Source: Methylotenera_A aquatica
GTDB lineage: Bacteria; Pseudomonadota; Gammaproteobacteria; Burkholderiales; Methylophilaceae
Assembly (NCBI GenBank): GCA_965601485.1
Contig: OZ271846.1
Span: forward strand, 496,001-560,000
Length of the DNA: 64,000 nt
Reading direction: 5' to 3'
Each line of letters begins with the position of its first letter. Position 1 is the stretch's first letter. A model generated the notes under the pieces. That model did not search any database. It had not been told where the DNA came from and saw nothing but the letters and a program-made list of their open reading frames with translations. The position numbers were made by a program, and so were the translations under genes. Below, piece by piece: positions 24,359 through 33,175 of the stretch.

Positions 24359-27010
24359 CTAAGCTAATTTACCTGCAACCCAATCTTTCACGCTTTCTAG
24401 CGCTTTTGGTAATTGGCTGGCATCTGTTCCACCTGCCATTGCCATGTCGGGCTTGCCACCGCCTTTGCCACCCACCTGACCAGCCACAAAGTTGACCAAA
24501 TCACCCGCTTTTATTTTACTGATTAAGTCACTTGTAATCCCCGCAGCCACACTTACTTTGCCTTCATTTACGCTGGCCAAAACAATCGCTGCTGATTTTA
24601 GTTTATCTTTTAGCTTATCCATGGTTTCACGCAGTCCATTTGCCTCAGCACCTTCTAGTATGGCTGCTAACACTTTAACACCGTTGAAATCAATTGCCTG
24701 ATCGACCAAATCATCTCCTTGGCTTGAGGCTAATTTTGATTTCAAACGCGCTAATTCTTTTTCTAGGGCTTTTAAGTGGTCAGACAACTGCGCTACCTTA
24801 TTAACTACTTCAGCAGCAGGCGCTTTTAAATCGCTAGCTAATTGTGTGATTAATGCTTGTTGCGCATTGATTAATTTCAGTGCGCCTTTGCCAGTAGTCG
24901 CCTCAAGTCGGCGAACGCCAGCGGCAACGCCACTTTCGCCAAAGATTTTGAATAATCCAATATCTCCAGTGCGGCTTACATGCGTGCCGCCGCATAATTC
25001 GCGGCTTGAGCCAATATCCAGTACACGCACCTCATCGCCATATTTTTCGCCAAACAGCATCATGGCGCCAGTTTTTTGTGCCGATTCAATATCCATCACA
25101 CGCGCCAGTGTGGCGGCATTGCTTAAAATCTCAGCATTCACAATCGCTTCAACTTTGGCGATTTCAGCATCGGTCATTGGCGCATTGTGTACAAAGTCAA
25201 AACGAGTTTTGTCGCTGTCCACCAAGCTGCCTTTTTGTTGCACATGTTCGCCCAATACTTCTCGCAAAGCTTTGTGCATCAAGTGTGTGGCCGAGTGGTT
25301 ACGCATAGTGTCGTTACGAGATGCAATATCAACATTGGCTTTTACAGTGTCACCCATTTTTAGTGAGCCTGTTTTTAATATGCCATGATGTCCAAACACA
25401 GAGGCTTGAATTTTTTGTGTATCTTCTACGGCAAAAATACCATTTTCAGATTTTAATATACCGTTATCGCCAATTTGCCCGCCAGATTCCGCATAGAACG
25501 GCGTGTTATCCAACACCACAATGCCTTGCTCACCTTCGTTTAAAGATACTACCGCGATGCTGTCTTTATACAGTGCTAAAACGGTGGAACTTGTGTCTAA
25601 TGAATCATAGCCTTTGAAATCGGTACTGTTACCAGAGTATTCCAAATTAGTTGCCATTTTGAATTTACCTGCAGAACGCGCTTGCTCTTTTTGGCGCGCC
25701 ATTGCCGCATCAAATGCCGCTGTATCCACTGTTACATTACGTTCGCGGCATATATCGGCGGTTAAATCTAATGGGAACCCATAGGTGTCGTGCAATTTAA
25801 ACGCCGTTTCACCATTAAAAATATCTTTAGTAGCAGCCAATTCGGTTTCCAAAATCGCCATACCATTTTCAATGGTCTCAAAAAAGCGATCTTCTTCCAA
25901 TTTGAGCATATCAGTGATGCGGGCCTGATTTGCATGTAACTCAGGATAGGCAAAGCCCATTTCGGCGACTAAATCGGACACCATTTTATGGAAGAACGCT
26001 TTACGCGCACCCAATTTATAGCCATGACGAATCGCGCGTCGGATAATGCGGCGCAGCACATAGCCGCGGCCTTCGTTGCCAGGGATCACGCCATCGGCGA
26101 TTAAGAATGAGCAGGCGCGAATATGGTCAGCCAGCACTTTTAGACTTGGGCTATTTATATCTGTTGTATGCGTTTCGCGCGCGGCGGCATTGATAAGGGT
26201 GGTAAATAAATCAATTTCGTAGTTGGCATGCACATGCTGCAATACCGCAGAGATGCGCTCTAAACCCATACCGGTGTCCACACTTGGTTTAGGCAGTTTG
26301 TGCATTACACCCGCTTCATCGCGGTTAAATTGCATAAACACGTTATTCCAAATTTCAATAAAACGGTCGCCGTCTTCATCTGTGCTGCCTGGAGGACCGC
26401 CAAAATGTGTATCGCCGTGATCGTAGAAAATTTCACTACAAGGGCCGCAAGGGCCTGTATCGCCCATCATCCAGAAGTTATCGGATGCGTAACGCGCACC
26501 TTTATTATCGCCAATGCGAATAATTCGTTCTGCAGGTACGCCAATAATGTTTAGCCAAATATCATAAGCTTCATCATCGTCTGCGTATACCGTTACTGTT
26601 AATTTGTCTTTGGGTAATTTGAATACGTCTGTGAGTAATTCCCAAGCGTAGGTGATTGCTTCTAGCTTGAAGTAATCGCCAAAACTAAAATTGCCAAGCA
26701 TCTCAAAGAAAGTATGGTGGCGCGCTGTGTAGCCAACGTTTTCCAAGTCGTTATGCTTGCCGCCTGCACGTACACATTTTTGGCTAGAAGTCGCGCGCGT
26801 ATAGCTGCGTTTATCAAAGCCTAAAAATACATCTTTAAATTGATTCATGCCTGCATTGGTAAATAGTAGGGTAGGGTCACCATGCGGCACCAGTGAGCTA
26901 GACTCAACGATTTCATGGCCTTTGCTGGCGAAAAAATCCAGAAAAGCTTGTCGGATTTCGTTTGAGCTAGGCGCTTTGCCAGGAATAGGGTTGCTTAATT
27001 TAATCGTCAT
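24359..27010 (-). CDS. alaS: Alanyl-tRNA synthetase
   Basis: Charges tRNA-Ala and edits misacylated serine or glycine. It has 883 residues, full length for the family: class II catalytic core at the N-terminus (F-F-A-S-K-G-H, then L-L-F-T-N-A-G-M-N-Q-F-K), tRNA recognition domain, editing domain with the HxxxH zinc site (N-H-S-A-T-H-L-M-H), the C-x-x-x-H second half (C-G-G-T-H), and a C-terminal C-Ala domain ending with glycine-rich G-G-K-G-G-G-K-P-D. Third in the recA-recX-alaS-lysC order typical of many proteobacteria. Confidence 0.97.
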   Translation of the reverse strand: MTIKLSNPIPGKAPSSNEIRQAFLDFFASKGHEIVESSSLVPHGDPTLLFTNAGMNQFKDVFLGFDKRSYTRATSSQKCVRAGGKHNDLENVGYTARHHTFFEMLGNFSFGDYFKLEAITYAWELLTDVFKLPKDKLTVTVYADDDEAYDIWLNIIGVPAERIIRIGDNKGARYASDNFWMMGDTGPCGPCSEIFYDHGDTHFGGPPGSTDEDGDRFIEIWNNVFMQFNRDEAGVMHKLPKPSVDTGMGLERISAVLQHVHANYEIDLFTTLINAAARETHTTDINSPSLKVLADHIRACSFLIADGVIPGNEGRGYVLRRIIRRAIRHGYKLGARKAFFHKMVSDLVAEMGFAYPELHANQARITDMLKLEEDRFFETIENGMAILETELAATKDIFNGETAFKLHDTYGFPLDLTADICRERNVTVDTAAFDAAMARQKEQARSAGKFKMATNLEYSGNSTDFKGYDSLDTSSTVLALYKDSIAVVSLNEGEQGIVVLDNTPFYAESGGQIGDNGILKSENGIFAVEDTQKIQASVFGHHGILKTGSLKMGDTVKANVDIASRNDTMRNHSATHLMHKALREVLGEHVQQKGSLVDSDKTRFDFVHNAPMTDAEIAKVEAIVNAEILSNAATLARVMDIESAQKTGAMMLFGEKYGDEVRVLDIGSSRELCGGTHVSRTGDIGLFKIFGESGVAAGVRRLEATTGKGALKLINAQQALITQLASDLKAPAAEVVNKVAQLSDHLKALEKELARLKSKLASSQGDDLVDQAIDFNGVKVLAAILEGAEANGLRETMDKLKDKLKSAAIVLASVNEGKVSVAAGITSDLISKIKAGDLVNFVAGQVGGKGGGKPDMAMAGGTDASQLPKALESVKDWVAGKLA

Positions 27011-27044
27011 CTGTTTGTAAATTCAGTACTTTTTAAGCTAATTT

Positions 27045-27095
27045 TCTGCCCCTCACCCCTTCCCTCTCCCGCAGGGCGAGGGACTTTAAGCGATA
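27045..27095. repeat. GC-rich palindromic intergenic element
   Basis: Between recX and alaS, TCCCTCTCCC and GGGCGAGGGA form a 10-bp stem with one mismatch and a GCA loop, preceded by CCCCTCACCCCTT. This type of CCCTCACCC/GAGGGA element occurs as a dispersed intergenic repeat in many proteobacteria. It may also act as a terminator; copy number in this genome cannot be judged from one window. Confidence 0.45.
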
Positions 27096-27121
27096 GCTTC
27101 AAACAGCGTTTAGTTATGGGA

Positions 27122-27595
27122 TTATTCGTCCGTTATTTGTTGATTCAATACTTTTTTGATTACATCAAAACCAAAACCACGACTTTGTAGAAAACGGGCC
27201 TGTTTTACCCATTCTTCGCGGTTTACGGGTACATTTTTATATTTTTTTTGCCAGATTTCTTTGGCGCTTGCCAATTCCGTTTCTTTTAGTTGTTCAACCG
27301 CACATTCAATTAAAGTGCTTTCAACACCTTTTTCGCGCAATTCATGAATGATTTTGCTGCTACCAAATCTTGCCCTACGTGCGTGCACCATTTGTTCGGT
27401 AAAGCGCACGTCACTTAGCCAGCCACGCGTTTTAAAATCATTCAAAATAGCGGTAATACTATCAACATCATCATTTTCATCAATGTAAGGCTTTAACTTT
27501 TGCCCCAACTCCTTGTATGAATATTCACGCTTGCCTAAATATTCTAGCGCACGCTGACGTAAGGATTTTTCAGGCTGAGATTTTTTATTAAACAC
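27122..27595 (-). CDS. recX: Regulatory protein RecX
   Basis: Small helical inhibitor/modulator of RecA filaments. It has 157 residues with tandem three-helix repeats; recognisable pieces are R-A-L-E-Y-L-G-K-R-E-Y-S-Y-K-E-L, D-D-V-D-S-I-T-A-I-L, R-G-W-L-S-D-V-R-F and R-F-G-S-S-K-I-I-H-E-L-R-E-K-G. It lies 38 bases downstream of recA on the same strand, the classical arrangement. Confidence 0.94.
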   Translation of the reverse strand: MFNKKSQPEKSLRQRALEYLGKREYSYKELGQKLKPYIDENDDVDSITAILNDFKTRGWLSDVRFTEQMVHARRARFGSSKIIHELREKGVESTLIECAVEQLKETELASAKEIWQKKYKNVPVNREEWVKQARFLQSRGFGFDVIKKVLNQQITDE

Positions 27596-27633
27596 TTAAA
27601 ATCTAAATGGTTAAGCTTAAGGTAAAGTTTGAA

Positions 27634-28662
27634 TTAATCATCCTCAGTGCGCGCAGAAGTCATTGTATCGGCTAATTTTTTAGCATTAGCGCGAATTTTA
27701 GCTTCGATTTCGGCCGCCATTTCTGGGTGTTCACGCAGATATTCTTTAGCATTTTCTTTACCTTGGCCGATTTTTTCACCATTGTAGCTATACCAAGCAC
27801 CAGCTTTTTCGACAAATTTTAGGTTTGAGCCCAGCTCAATCACTTCGCCCAAACGTGAAATACCTTCGCCGTACATAATATCGAATTCCGCTTGTTTAAA
27901 CGGCGGAGCGACTTTGTTTTTAATCACTTTTACGCGCGTTTCAGAGCCAGTGACTTCGTCACCTTTTTTAATCGCACCAGTGCGGCGAATATCCAAACGC
28001 ACAGATGCATAGAATTTAAGCGCGTTACCGCCAGTGGTAGTTTCTGGATTGCCAAACATTACGCCAATTTTCATGCGGATTTGGTTAATAAAGATCACCA
28101 TGGTATTGGTGCGTTTGATGTTGCCTGTGAGTTTACGTAAGGCTTGCGACATTAAGCGCGCTTGCAAGCCCATATGAGAGTCGCCCATTTCGCCTTCAAT
28201 CTCGGCGCGCGGCGTTAACGCGGCCACTGAGTCGACTACTACAATATCCACTGAACCTGAGCGCACCAACATATCCACAATTTCTAACGCTTGCTCGCCA
28301 GTATCTGGCTGTGAGATTAATAACTCTGGCACATTGACACCCAATTTAGCGGCATATTGTGGATCAAGCGCATGCTCCGCATCGATAAACGCGGCAACAC
28401 CACCCATTTTTTGCATTTCGGCAATAACAGATAGCGTGAGTGTTGTTTTACCTGATGATTCTGGGCCGTAAATTTCAATTACACGACCACGGGGCAAACC
28501 GCCGATGCCTAAAGCGATATCTAAACCGAGCGAACCGGTTGAAACGGCTTGAATATCTTCTCCAATATCAGCATCGCCCATACGCATAATTGAGCCTTTG
28601 CCAAATTGTTTTTCAATTTGCGAAAGTGCGGCGGCAAGTGCTTTGCTTTTGTTGTCATCCAT
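27634..28662 (-). CDS. recA: Recombinase RecA
   Basis: Forms filaments on single-stranded DNA for homologous recombination and triggers LexA self-cleavage. It has 342 residues with Walker A GPESSGKTT, the E-H-A-L-D-P segment, L1 E-M-G-D-S-H-M-G, L2 R-M-K-I-G-V-M-F-G-N-P-E-T-T-T-G-G-N, and the acidic C-terminus. AAAGGTAAAACCAC precedes the ATG. I looked for a LexA-type palindrome (CTGT-N8-ACAG) in the 240 bases upstream and did not see one. Confidence 0.98.
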   Translation of the reverse strand: MDDNKSKALAAALSQIEKQFGKGSIMRMGDADIGEDIQAVSTGSLGLDIALGIGGLPRGRVIEIYGPESSGKTTLTLSVIAEMQKMGGVAAFIDAEHALDPQYAAKLGVNVPELLISQPDTGEQALEIVDMLVRSGSVDIVVVDSVAALTPRAEIEGEMGDSHMGLQARLMSQALRKLTGNIKRTNTMVIFINQIRMKIGVMFGNPETTTGGNALKFYASVRLDIRRTGAIKKGDEVTGSETRVKVIKNKVAPPFKQAEFDIMYGEGISRLGEVIELGSNLKFVEKAGAWYSYNGEKIGQGKENAKEYLREHPEMAAEIEAKIRANAKKLADTMTSARTEDD

Positions 28663-28900
28663 GTGGTTTTACCTTTGATTTTTATTACTTAAATTTACTT
28701 ACTATTATTTCATATTTCGCGTATCAGCGTAAGCTAAGAGCGTTGTTTGATTGGAATAGTTTGTTTGAAATTTTATTAATTACTTGAATGTTATTTTTAT
28801 GCACTTGTGCAATAAAAATTGTAGATGCCATATAACGTCAACCAGATGTGCTTTAAGACGTTTTTAAATATGCAGCAACTATTTTTACAGGAGTTTTACC

Positions 28901-29242
28901 ATGAAAATATTACGTTCGGCTATAGTGGTTTTAGCTATTGGTGTCGCTTCAATTTCAAGTGTTTTAGCGCGTGATTCGTTCTATGTTGGTATTAACGTGG
29001 GAGGATATGGTTACCCGCAGGCACGATATTATGCAGGGCCTCCAGTCGTTTATTACAATGCACCTCGAGTGGCTTATTATCGCTCAGTACCTGTCGTGTT
29101 TTTTGGGGATCAGAACTACGGGTACCATAACCACAGACATCATTCACAACGATTTGATAATCGCTGGGGAAACAATAATGGATGGAGCAACAGAGCTAAT
29201 AATGGCCATCGTGGACATGTGCACCAACGCGGTAACCGCTAA
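28901..29242 (+). CDS. Small secreted Tyr/Gly/Asn/His-rich protein
   Basis: A 113-residue exported protein with a clear signal peptide (cut after S-V-L-A, about residue 23) and a strong ribosome-binding site (AGGAG, 28890 region). The mature part is low-complexity: Y-V-G-I-N-V-G-G-Y-G-Y-P, several Y-Y pairs, then H-N-H-R-H-H and N/G/R-rich repeats to the end. Similar small periplasmic or envelope proteins are common in betaproteobacteria, with no proven function. The histidine run could bind metal, but this is speculation. Confidence 0.7.
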   Translation: MKILRSAIVVLAIGVASISSVLARDSFYVGINVGGYGYPQARYYAGPPVVYYNAPRVAYYRSVPVVFFGDQNYGYHNHRHHSQRFDNRWGNNNGWSNRANNGHRGHVHQRGNR

Positions 29243-29253
29243 TAGACAGGTAA

Positions 29254-29739
29254 TTAAGTTAAGCGCATTAGTTCTGTCAGTTGGAAAATTGCGTAGACAG
29301 ATGCTTGTTGGCGAACGGATTCTCGGTTGCCAGCAAAATGTTGTATGCTGGTTTTAACGCTATTTTTTAGCGCAAAACCAAAACAAACAATACCAACAGG
29401 TTTTACTGCAGTGCCTCCATCAGGCCCTGCAATGCCAGTAATGCTGGCGCTGATATCTGCTAGGCTGAACCTTAATGCACCTTGCGCCATTTCAGCGGCC
29501 GTTTGTTCGCTAACGGCGCCAAACTGCAATAAAGTTTGCTTGTTAACCCCCAGCATATCCATTTTTGCTTGATTGCTGTAAGTAACAAATCCACGGTCAA
29601 ACCAAGCAGAACTTCCAGCCACACTGGTAATTCCCTGAGCCACCATGCCACCTGTGCACGACTCTGCCAGTGCTAACACGAAGCCGCGTGCTTTGAGTGC
29701 TGCACCTAAGGATTCAGCTAAGATATTAAGTTTGTCCAC
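29254..29739 (-). CDS. pncC: Nicotinamide-nucleotide amidohydrolase (CinA C-terminal family)
   Basis: Deamidates NMN to nicotinic acid mononucleotide for NAD recycling. It has 161 residues, the stand-alone CinA C-terminal domain, with A-E-S-C-T-G-G, the G-F-V-T-Y-S-N segment, G-A-V-S-E and the T-G-I-A-G-P-D-G-G-T motif. Last gene of the vanZ-thiL-pgpA-pncC block; its start lies 22 bases inside pgpA. Confidence 0.94.
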   Translation of the reverse strand: MDKLNILAESLGAALKARGFVLALAESCTGGMVAQGITSVAGSSAWFDRGFVTYSNQAKMDMLGVNKQTLLQFGAVSEQTAAEMAQGALRFSLADISASITGIAGPDGGTAVKPVGIVCFGFALKNSVKTSIQHFAGNRESVRQQASVYAIFQLTELMRLT

Positions 29740-30221
29740 AGCAATAATTGTAAGCCAATAATCGCATAAACAGCCGCTAATAAATCGTCAAACATGACGC
29801 CAAAACCATTTTTAAATTTAGCGTCAAATTGCCGAATTGGATACGGCTTCCAAATGTCAAACAATCGAAATAGCAAAAACGCAACAAGCCACCACAGCCA
29901 ATTAATCGGCGCAAAAGTAAGTACTAGCATAATGGCGACAATTTCATCCCAAACGATGCCGCCATGGTCGCTAACGCCAAGCGCTTTACCTGTTTTATCG
30001 CAACAATAAATGCCCAGAAAAAAAAGTAAACTAATAATGAGTAGTTGCACATAAATTGTGAGACCAGATATCAGCCAAAAGAATGGTATACCTACAAGCG
30101 TGCCGAATGTGCCGGGTGCTTTTGGTGCTAAGCCGCTACCAAAACCCAGTGAAATTAAGTGCGCTGGATGTGCAATTAGTAACTTTAAATTAGGCTGGTT
30201 TGGCTTATCCAAAATGGTCAA
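29718..30221 (-). CDS. pgpA: Phosphatidylglycerophosphatase A
   Basis: Removes the phosphate from phosphatidylglycerol phosphate in the inner membrane. It has 167 residues with the family motifs F-G-S-G-L-A-P-K-A-P-G-T-F-G-T, D-H-G-G-I-V-W-D-E and the F-D-I-W-K-P-Y-P-I segment, plus three to four hydrophobic helices. Overlaps thiL by 17 bases and pncC by 22, so the block is translationally coupled. The thiL-pgpA pair is common in proteobacteria. Confidence 0.95.
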   Translation of the reverse strand: MTILDKPNQPNLKLLIAHPAHLISLGFGSGLAPKAPGTFGTLVGIPFFWLISGLTIYVQLLIISLLFFLGIYCCDKTGKALGVSDHGGIVWDEIVAIMLVLTFAPINWLWWLVAFLLFRLFDIWKPYPIRQFDAKFKNGFGVMFDDLLAAVYAIIGLQLLLWTNLIS

Positions 30222-31167
30222 AACCTTTTTTTGAGATATTTAATTGCCGATTTTGATACATCACTTTTAAGTCATTGCCAATATGGATTTCACCAACTAG
30301 GCTAACTGGACAATTAATTTGTTGGGCAATTGATTCAATAATTTTTCTAGCCGATTTTGGCGCCGTAAAACAGAGCTCGTAATCATCACCAGCAGCCAGA
30401 ACATAATTTTGTGTAATTGGATTTTGAATGGATGTTTTTAAAACTTCTATGCAGGGAATTGCTTCTAAATTTAGCGTTGCACCAAAGTTAGACGCTCTCA
30501 AAATATGTCCTAAATCGGCCAATAAGCCGTCTGAAATATCAATATTGCTAGTTGCAATGCCGCGTAAGCTTAAACCTAGTGCAATGCGTGGAGTGGGCGC
30601 ATTTAACGCTTGTAAGCAGTTAGCAATATCGTCGGCATTTAATGAGCTGTTTAAGTGGTTTTTTTGCAAGTAAGCCAGTCCCAAGGCTGCGCTACCAAGT
30701 TGACCACTTACCCAAATATCATCATGGAGTTGTGCGCCGCTACGTTTAATTGCTTTACCAATTGGCACTTCACCCATGATTTGTATGCTTATAGTCAATG
30801 GCCCGCGGGTAGTATCGCCACCAATTAAATCGACACTAAATTGATTGGCACAGGAAAAAAAACCACCGCTAAATTGGTCTAGCCAAGCAGGGTTTACATC
30901 GGGTAAAGCAATTGCTAGCGTTGCCCATTTGGGTTGTGCACCCATTGCTGCCATATCAGAAACATTCACAGCCAGCGATTTCCAACCCAATTGAAAAGCA
31001 TCGCAATCGGCAAAAAAGTGAGTGCCTGCTACCAGCATATCGGCTGAAATGGCTAACTGCATGCCATGAGTAATTGAAATTAAAGCAGAATCATCACCAA
31101 CGCCTAAATCGGTTTGTGTGGTAGCGCGCGAAAAAAATTGCTGAATAAGATCGAATTCAGGTGTCAT
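30205..31167 (-). CDS. thiL: Thiamine-monophosphate kinase
   Basis: Phosphorylates thiamine phosphate to the active diphosphate. It has 320 residues with G-V-G-D-D-S-A-L-I near the N-terminus, A-V-N-V-S-D-M-A-A-M-G-A, I-G-G-D-T-T-R-G and D-I-S-D-G-L-L-A-D-L, all hallmarks of the PurM/ThiL superfamily with its Mg-binding aspartates. Overlaps the VanZ-like gene by four bases and pgpA by 17. Confidence 0.96.
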   Translation of the reverse strand: MTPEFDLIQQFFSRATTQTDLGVGDDSALISITHGMQLAISADMLVAGTHFFADCDAFQLGWKSLAVNVSDMAAMGAQPKWATLAIALPDVNPAWLDQFSGGFFSCANQFSVDLIGGDTTRGPLTISIQIMGEVPIGKAIKRSGAQLHDDIWVSGQLGSAALGLAYLQKNHLNSSLNADDIANCLQALNAPTPRIALGLSLRGIATSNIDISDGLLADLGHILRASNFGATLNLEAIPCIEVLKTSIQNPITQNYVLAAGDDYELCFTAPKSARKIIESIAQQINCPVSLVGEIHIGNDLKVMYQNRQLNISKKGFDHFG

Positions 31168-31565
31168 TGCGGAATTTGTTTAAGCTGCCTATTTTTTTCA
31201 AACAGCGTTACACAAATAGCCATTCCAATCAGTATGCCAACCAAATCTGCAATCCAATCGCCTGTTGAACCTGTGCGGGTCGTTGTTAGCGTGGCTTGCA
31301 AGATTTCAATTGCGGCACCAAAAATGACCAACATGATGACGGCCATGTATTTTTTATTAGGATAAGCCGACCAAGCCAATTTAATCAATAACATAAAGGC
31401 CAGCACATGCTGAATTTTATCCCAGTGCATAAAGCCATTTTCTTTAGTTGGGCTGCCTGGAACGAACATTACAATGCTAGTGCTGAGAAAAGCCAGCCAA
31501 AAGATAATTAAAGCCCATTTTTTTGAAACAGTGTTAGATGCTAAGCGATGATATAAGTGATGCAT
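31164..31565 (-). CDS. VanZ-like membrane protein
   Basis: A 133-residue inner-membrane protein with four predicted helices and the VanZ-family signature H-W-D-K-I-Q-H-V-L-A-F (a conserved D-K-x-x-H-x-x-A-F). The family is named for a teicoplanin-resistance accessory protein; in proteobacteria its role is unknown. First gene of the vanZ-thiL-pgpA-pncC block, 16 bases after mogA on the same strand. Confidence 0.8.
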   Translation of the reverse strand: MHHLYHRLASNTVSKKWALIIFWLAFLSTSIVMFVPGSPTKENGFMHWDKIQHVLAFMLLIKLAWSAYPNKKYMAVIMLVIFGAAIEILQATLTTTRTGSTGDWIADLVGILIGMAICVTLFEKNRQLKQIPQ

Positions 31566-31581
31566 GGTTACTCTAAAATGA

Positions 31582-32184
31582 TTAAGTTCGTTTAATAGCG
31601 TTTGCGGGGCGAAAAGCGTTGACTGTTGCTTGATTAGTTTCTAAATAGGGCATTGGAGACTCATCGCTCGCCAATAAATCTAAGCAATAGGGAATAGCCG
31701 CAAATATACCATGCACTTTAATATTGCCGCTATCATCTTTTAAACCTTCTAAGATTTGTGCAATAGCCTTGGGTTGACCAGGCAAATTAATAATTAAACA
31801 CTGTTTGCGAATTACTGCCACTTGCCTAGATAAAATGGCAGTTGGCACAAAATTAAGGCTTATTTGGCGCATTTGCTCACCAAAACCAGGCATGATTTTA
31901 TCGGCTACATTTAAAGTGGCTTCTGGTGTTACATCGCGTGCAGCTGGTCCAGTGCCACCTGTTGTTAATATCAAATGGCAACCTTGATAATCCACCAAAT
32001 CAATTAGCGTTTGTTCAATATCTTTTTGCTCATCCGCTAGTAAGCGTGTGTGATATTCAATCGGCGTAACAACCGTTTTATTCAGCCACTCTTGCAGACT
32101 AGGGATACCTTTATCGGCATAAATGCCACTAGAAGCTCTGTCACTGGTAGAAACTAAACCAACTTTAATGAATTGTTTTGCCAT
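31582..32184 (-). CDS. mogA: Molybdopterin adenylyltransferase
   Basis: Adenylylates molybdopterin before molybdenum insertion. It has 200 residues; the MoCF-binding core shows S-T-S-D-R-A-S-S-G-I-Y-A-D-K-G, T-T-G-G-T-G-P-A-A-R-D-V-T-P-E-A-T and N-L-P-G-Q-P-K-A-I. Divergent from the PDZ-protein gene with about 80 bases between the preferred starts. Confidence 0.94.
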   Translation of the reverse strand: MAKQFIKVGLVSTSDRASSGIYADKGIPSLQEWLNKTVVTPIEYHTRLLADEQKDIEQTLIDLVDYQGCHLILTTGGTGPAARDVTPEATLNVADKIMPGFGEQMRQISLNFVPTAILSRQVAVIRKQCLIINLPGQPKAIAQILEGLKDDSGNIKVHGIFAAIPYCLDLLASDESPMPYLETNQATVNAFRPANAIKRT

Positions 32185-32265
32185 CTTCTTGTCTTTAAAA
32201 TTGCGTGTAAAATAAATGCGCGGAATACGCTAATAATAGCATTTTCAATCGTAAAGGATTATTTC

Positions 32266-33117
32266 ATGGCGGGTTTGACCAATCATTCAATGATAAAAAC
32301 AGCAAGAGATGCAAAAGTGTTGGCACGTTTAGGCCAATCGCACGCAATCACTACCGAAACTAAAACACTAAAGGCAAAAATGATGTTGCTGGGCTTATTT
32401 GCAGCCGGTATTTTGTTTGCGGCTATGCAATTGCAAGCCGCCGAAAACTGGTACGAAAAAAGCTATAAGCCGCAAAACAGTAGCGATTTAAAATCAATGC
32501 AAGCTAACCCTGATACAAAGATGTATGTCAGTAATCATAAAGAAGATGACGACATTAGTATGCTAGAAAGTGGCTACGACATGATAGGGTCATCAGGCTT
32601 TACAGCGGGTGATGTACCAGCAGAACAAGCGCTGGAGTATGCTAAGAAAATTAAGGCTGATACGGTACTGGTGTACAGCAAGTATGGATCCGCTAAAACC
32701 GCCATAAGCAAAATGCAAATGATTAAAGAGGCGGCTAAAGTGGGTAAAGAGTTAAGTGAAAAAGACTTGCAAGATGAGCCAACGAATTACAAATATTACG
32801 CCAGTTATTGGGCAAAATTACCTGCTCCTTTATTGGGTGTACATGTAATTAAATTAGCAAAAAAAGAATCCCAAGATGCTGAAAAAGCCACTGAGTTTGA
32901 AGGTTTAAAAGTTATTGCGGTGATTAAAGACTCACCTGCTGCAAAAGCGGGCTTATTGCGCGGTGATACTTTATTAAAATTAGCAGGTAATAAACTTAAT
33001 AAGCCAGAAGAGTTATCCGCTGTGGTGCGCCAACATCAAGGCAAAGAAGTAGAACTGGAGTTTGAGCGCAATGGTGAGAAGAGTATAGCTAATGCGCAAA
33101 TTAACGCGCGTAAATAG
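32266..33117 (+). CDS. Membrane-anchored PDZ-domain protein
   Basis: The frame is open from 32173, but ATG 32266 follows AAAGGA at a good distance, giving 283 residues. An N-terminal cytoplasmic stretch leads to one hydrophobic helix (M-M-L-L-G-L-F-A-A-G-I-L-F-A-A-M), so the bulk is periplasmic. The middle part resembles a domain of unknown function with S-G-Y-D-M-I-G-S-S-G-F; the C-terminal 90 residues are a PDZ domain (G-L-K-V-I-A-V-I, D-S-P-A-A-K-A-G-L-L-R-G-D). No protease domain is present, so it may be a recruiting or sensing protein. Confidence 0.75.
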   Translation: MAGLTNHSMIKTARDAKVLARLGQSHAITTETKTLKAKMMLLGLFAAGILFAAMQLQAAENWYEKSYKPQNSSDLKSMQANPDTKMYVSNHKEDDDISMLESGYDMIGSSGFTAGDVPAEQALEYAKKIKADTVLVYSKYGSAKTAISKMQMIKEAAKVGKELSEKDLQDEPTNYKYYASYWAKLPAPLLGVHVIKLAKKESQDAEKATEFEGLKVIAVIKDSPAAKAGLLRGDTLLKLAGNKLNKPEELSAVVRQHQGKEVELEFERNGEKSIANAQINARK

Positions 33118-33175
33118 AACCCATTTAGCATGGCATAACGCGCTGTGCTGATGCAGTGATAAGTTGAGCAAGCCT

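Noticed and set aside
24846..26554. Several long plus-strand frames opposite alaS
   Set aside because: They are antisense shadows of a full-length conserved synthetase; no ribosome-binding sites or domains.
28663..28900. LexA operator upstream of recA
   Set aside because: No CTGT-N8-ACAG or close palindrome found by eye.
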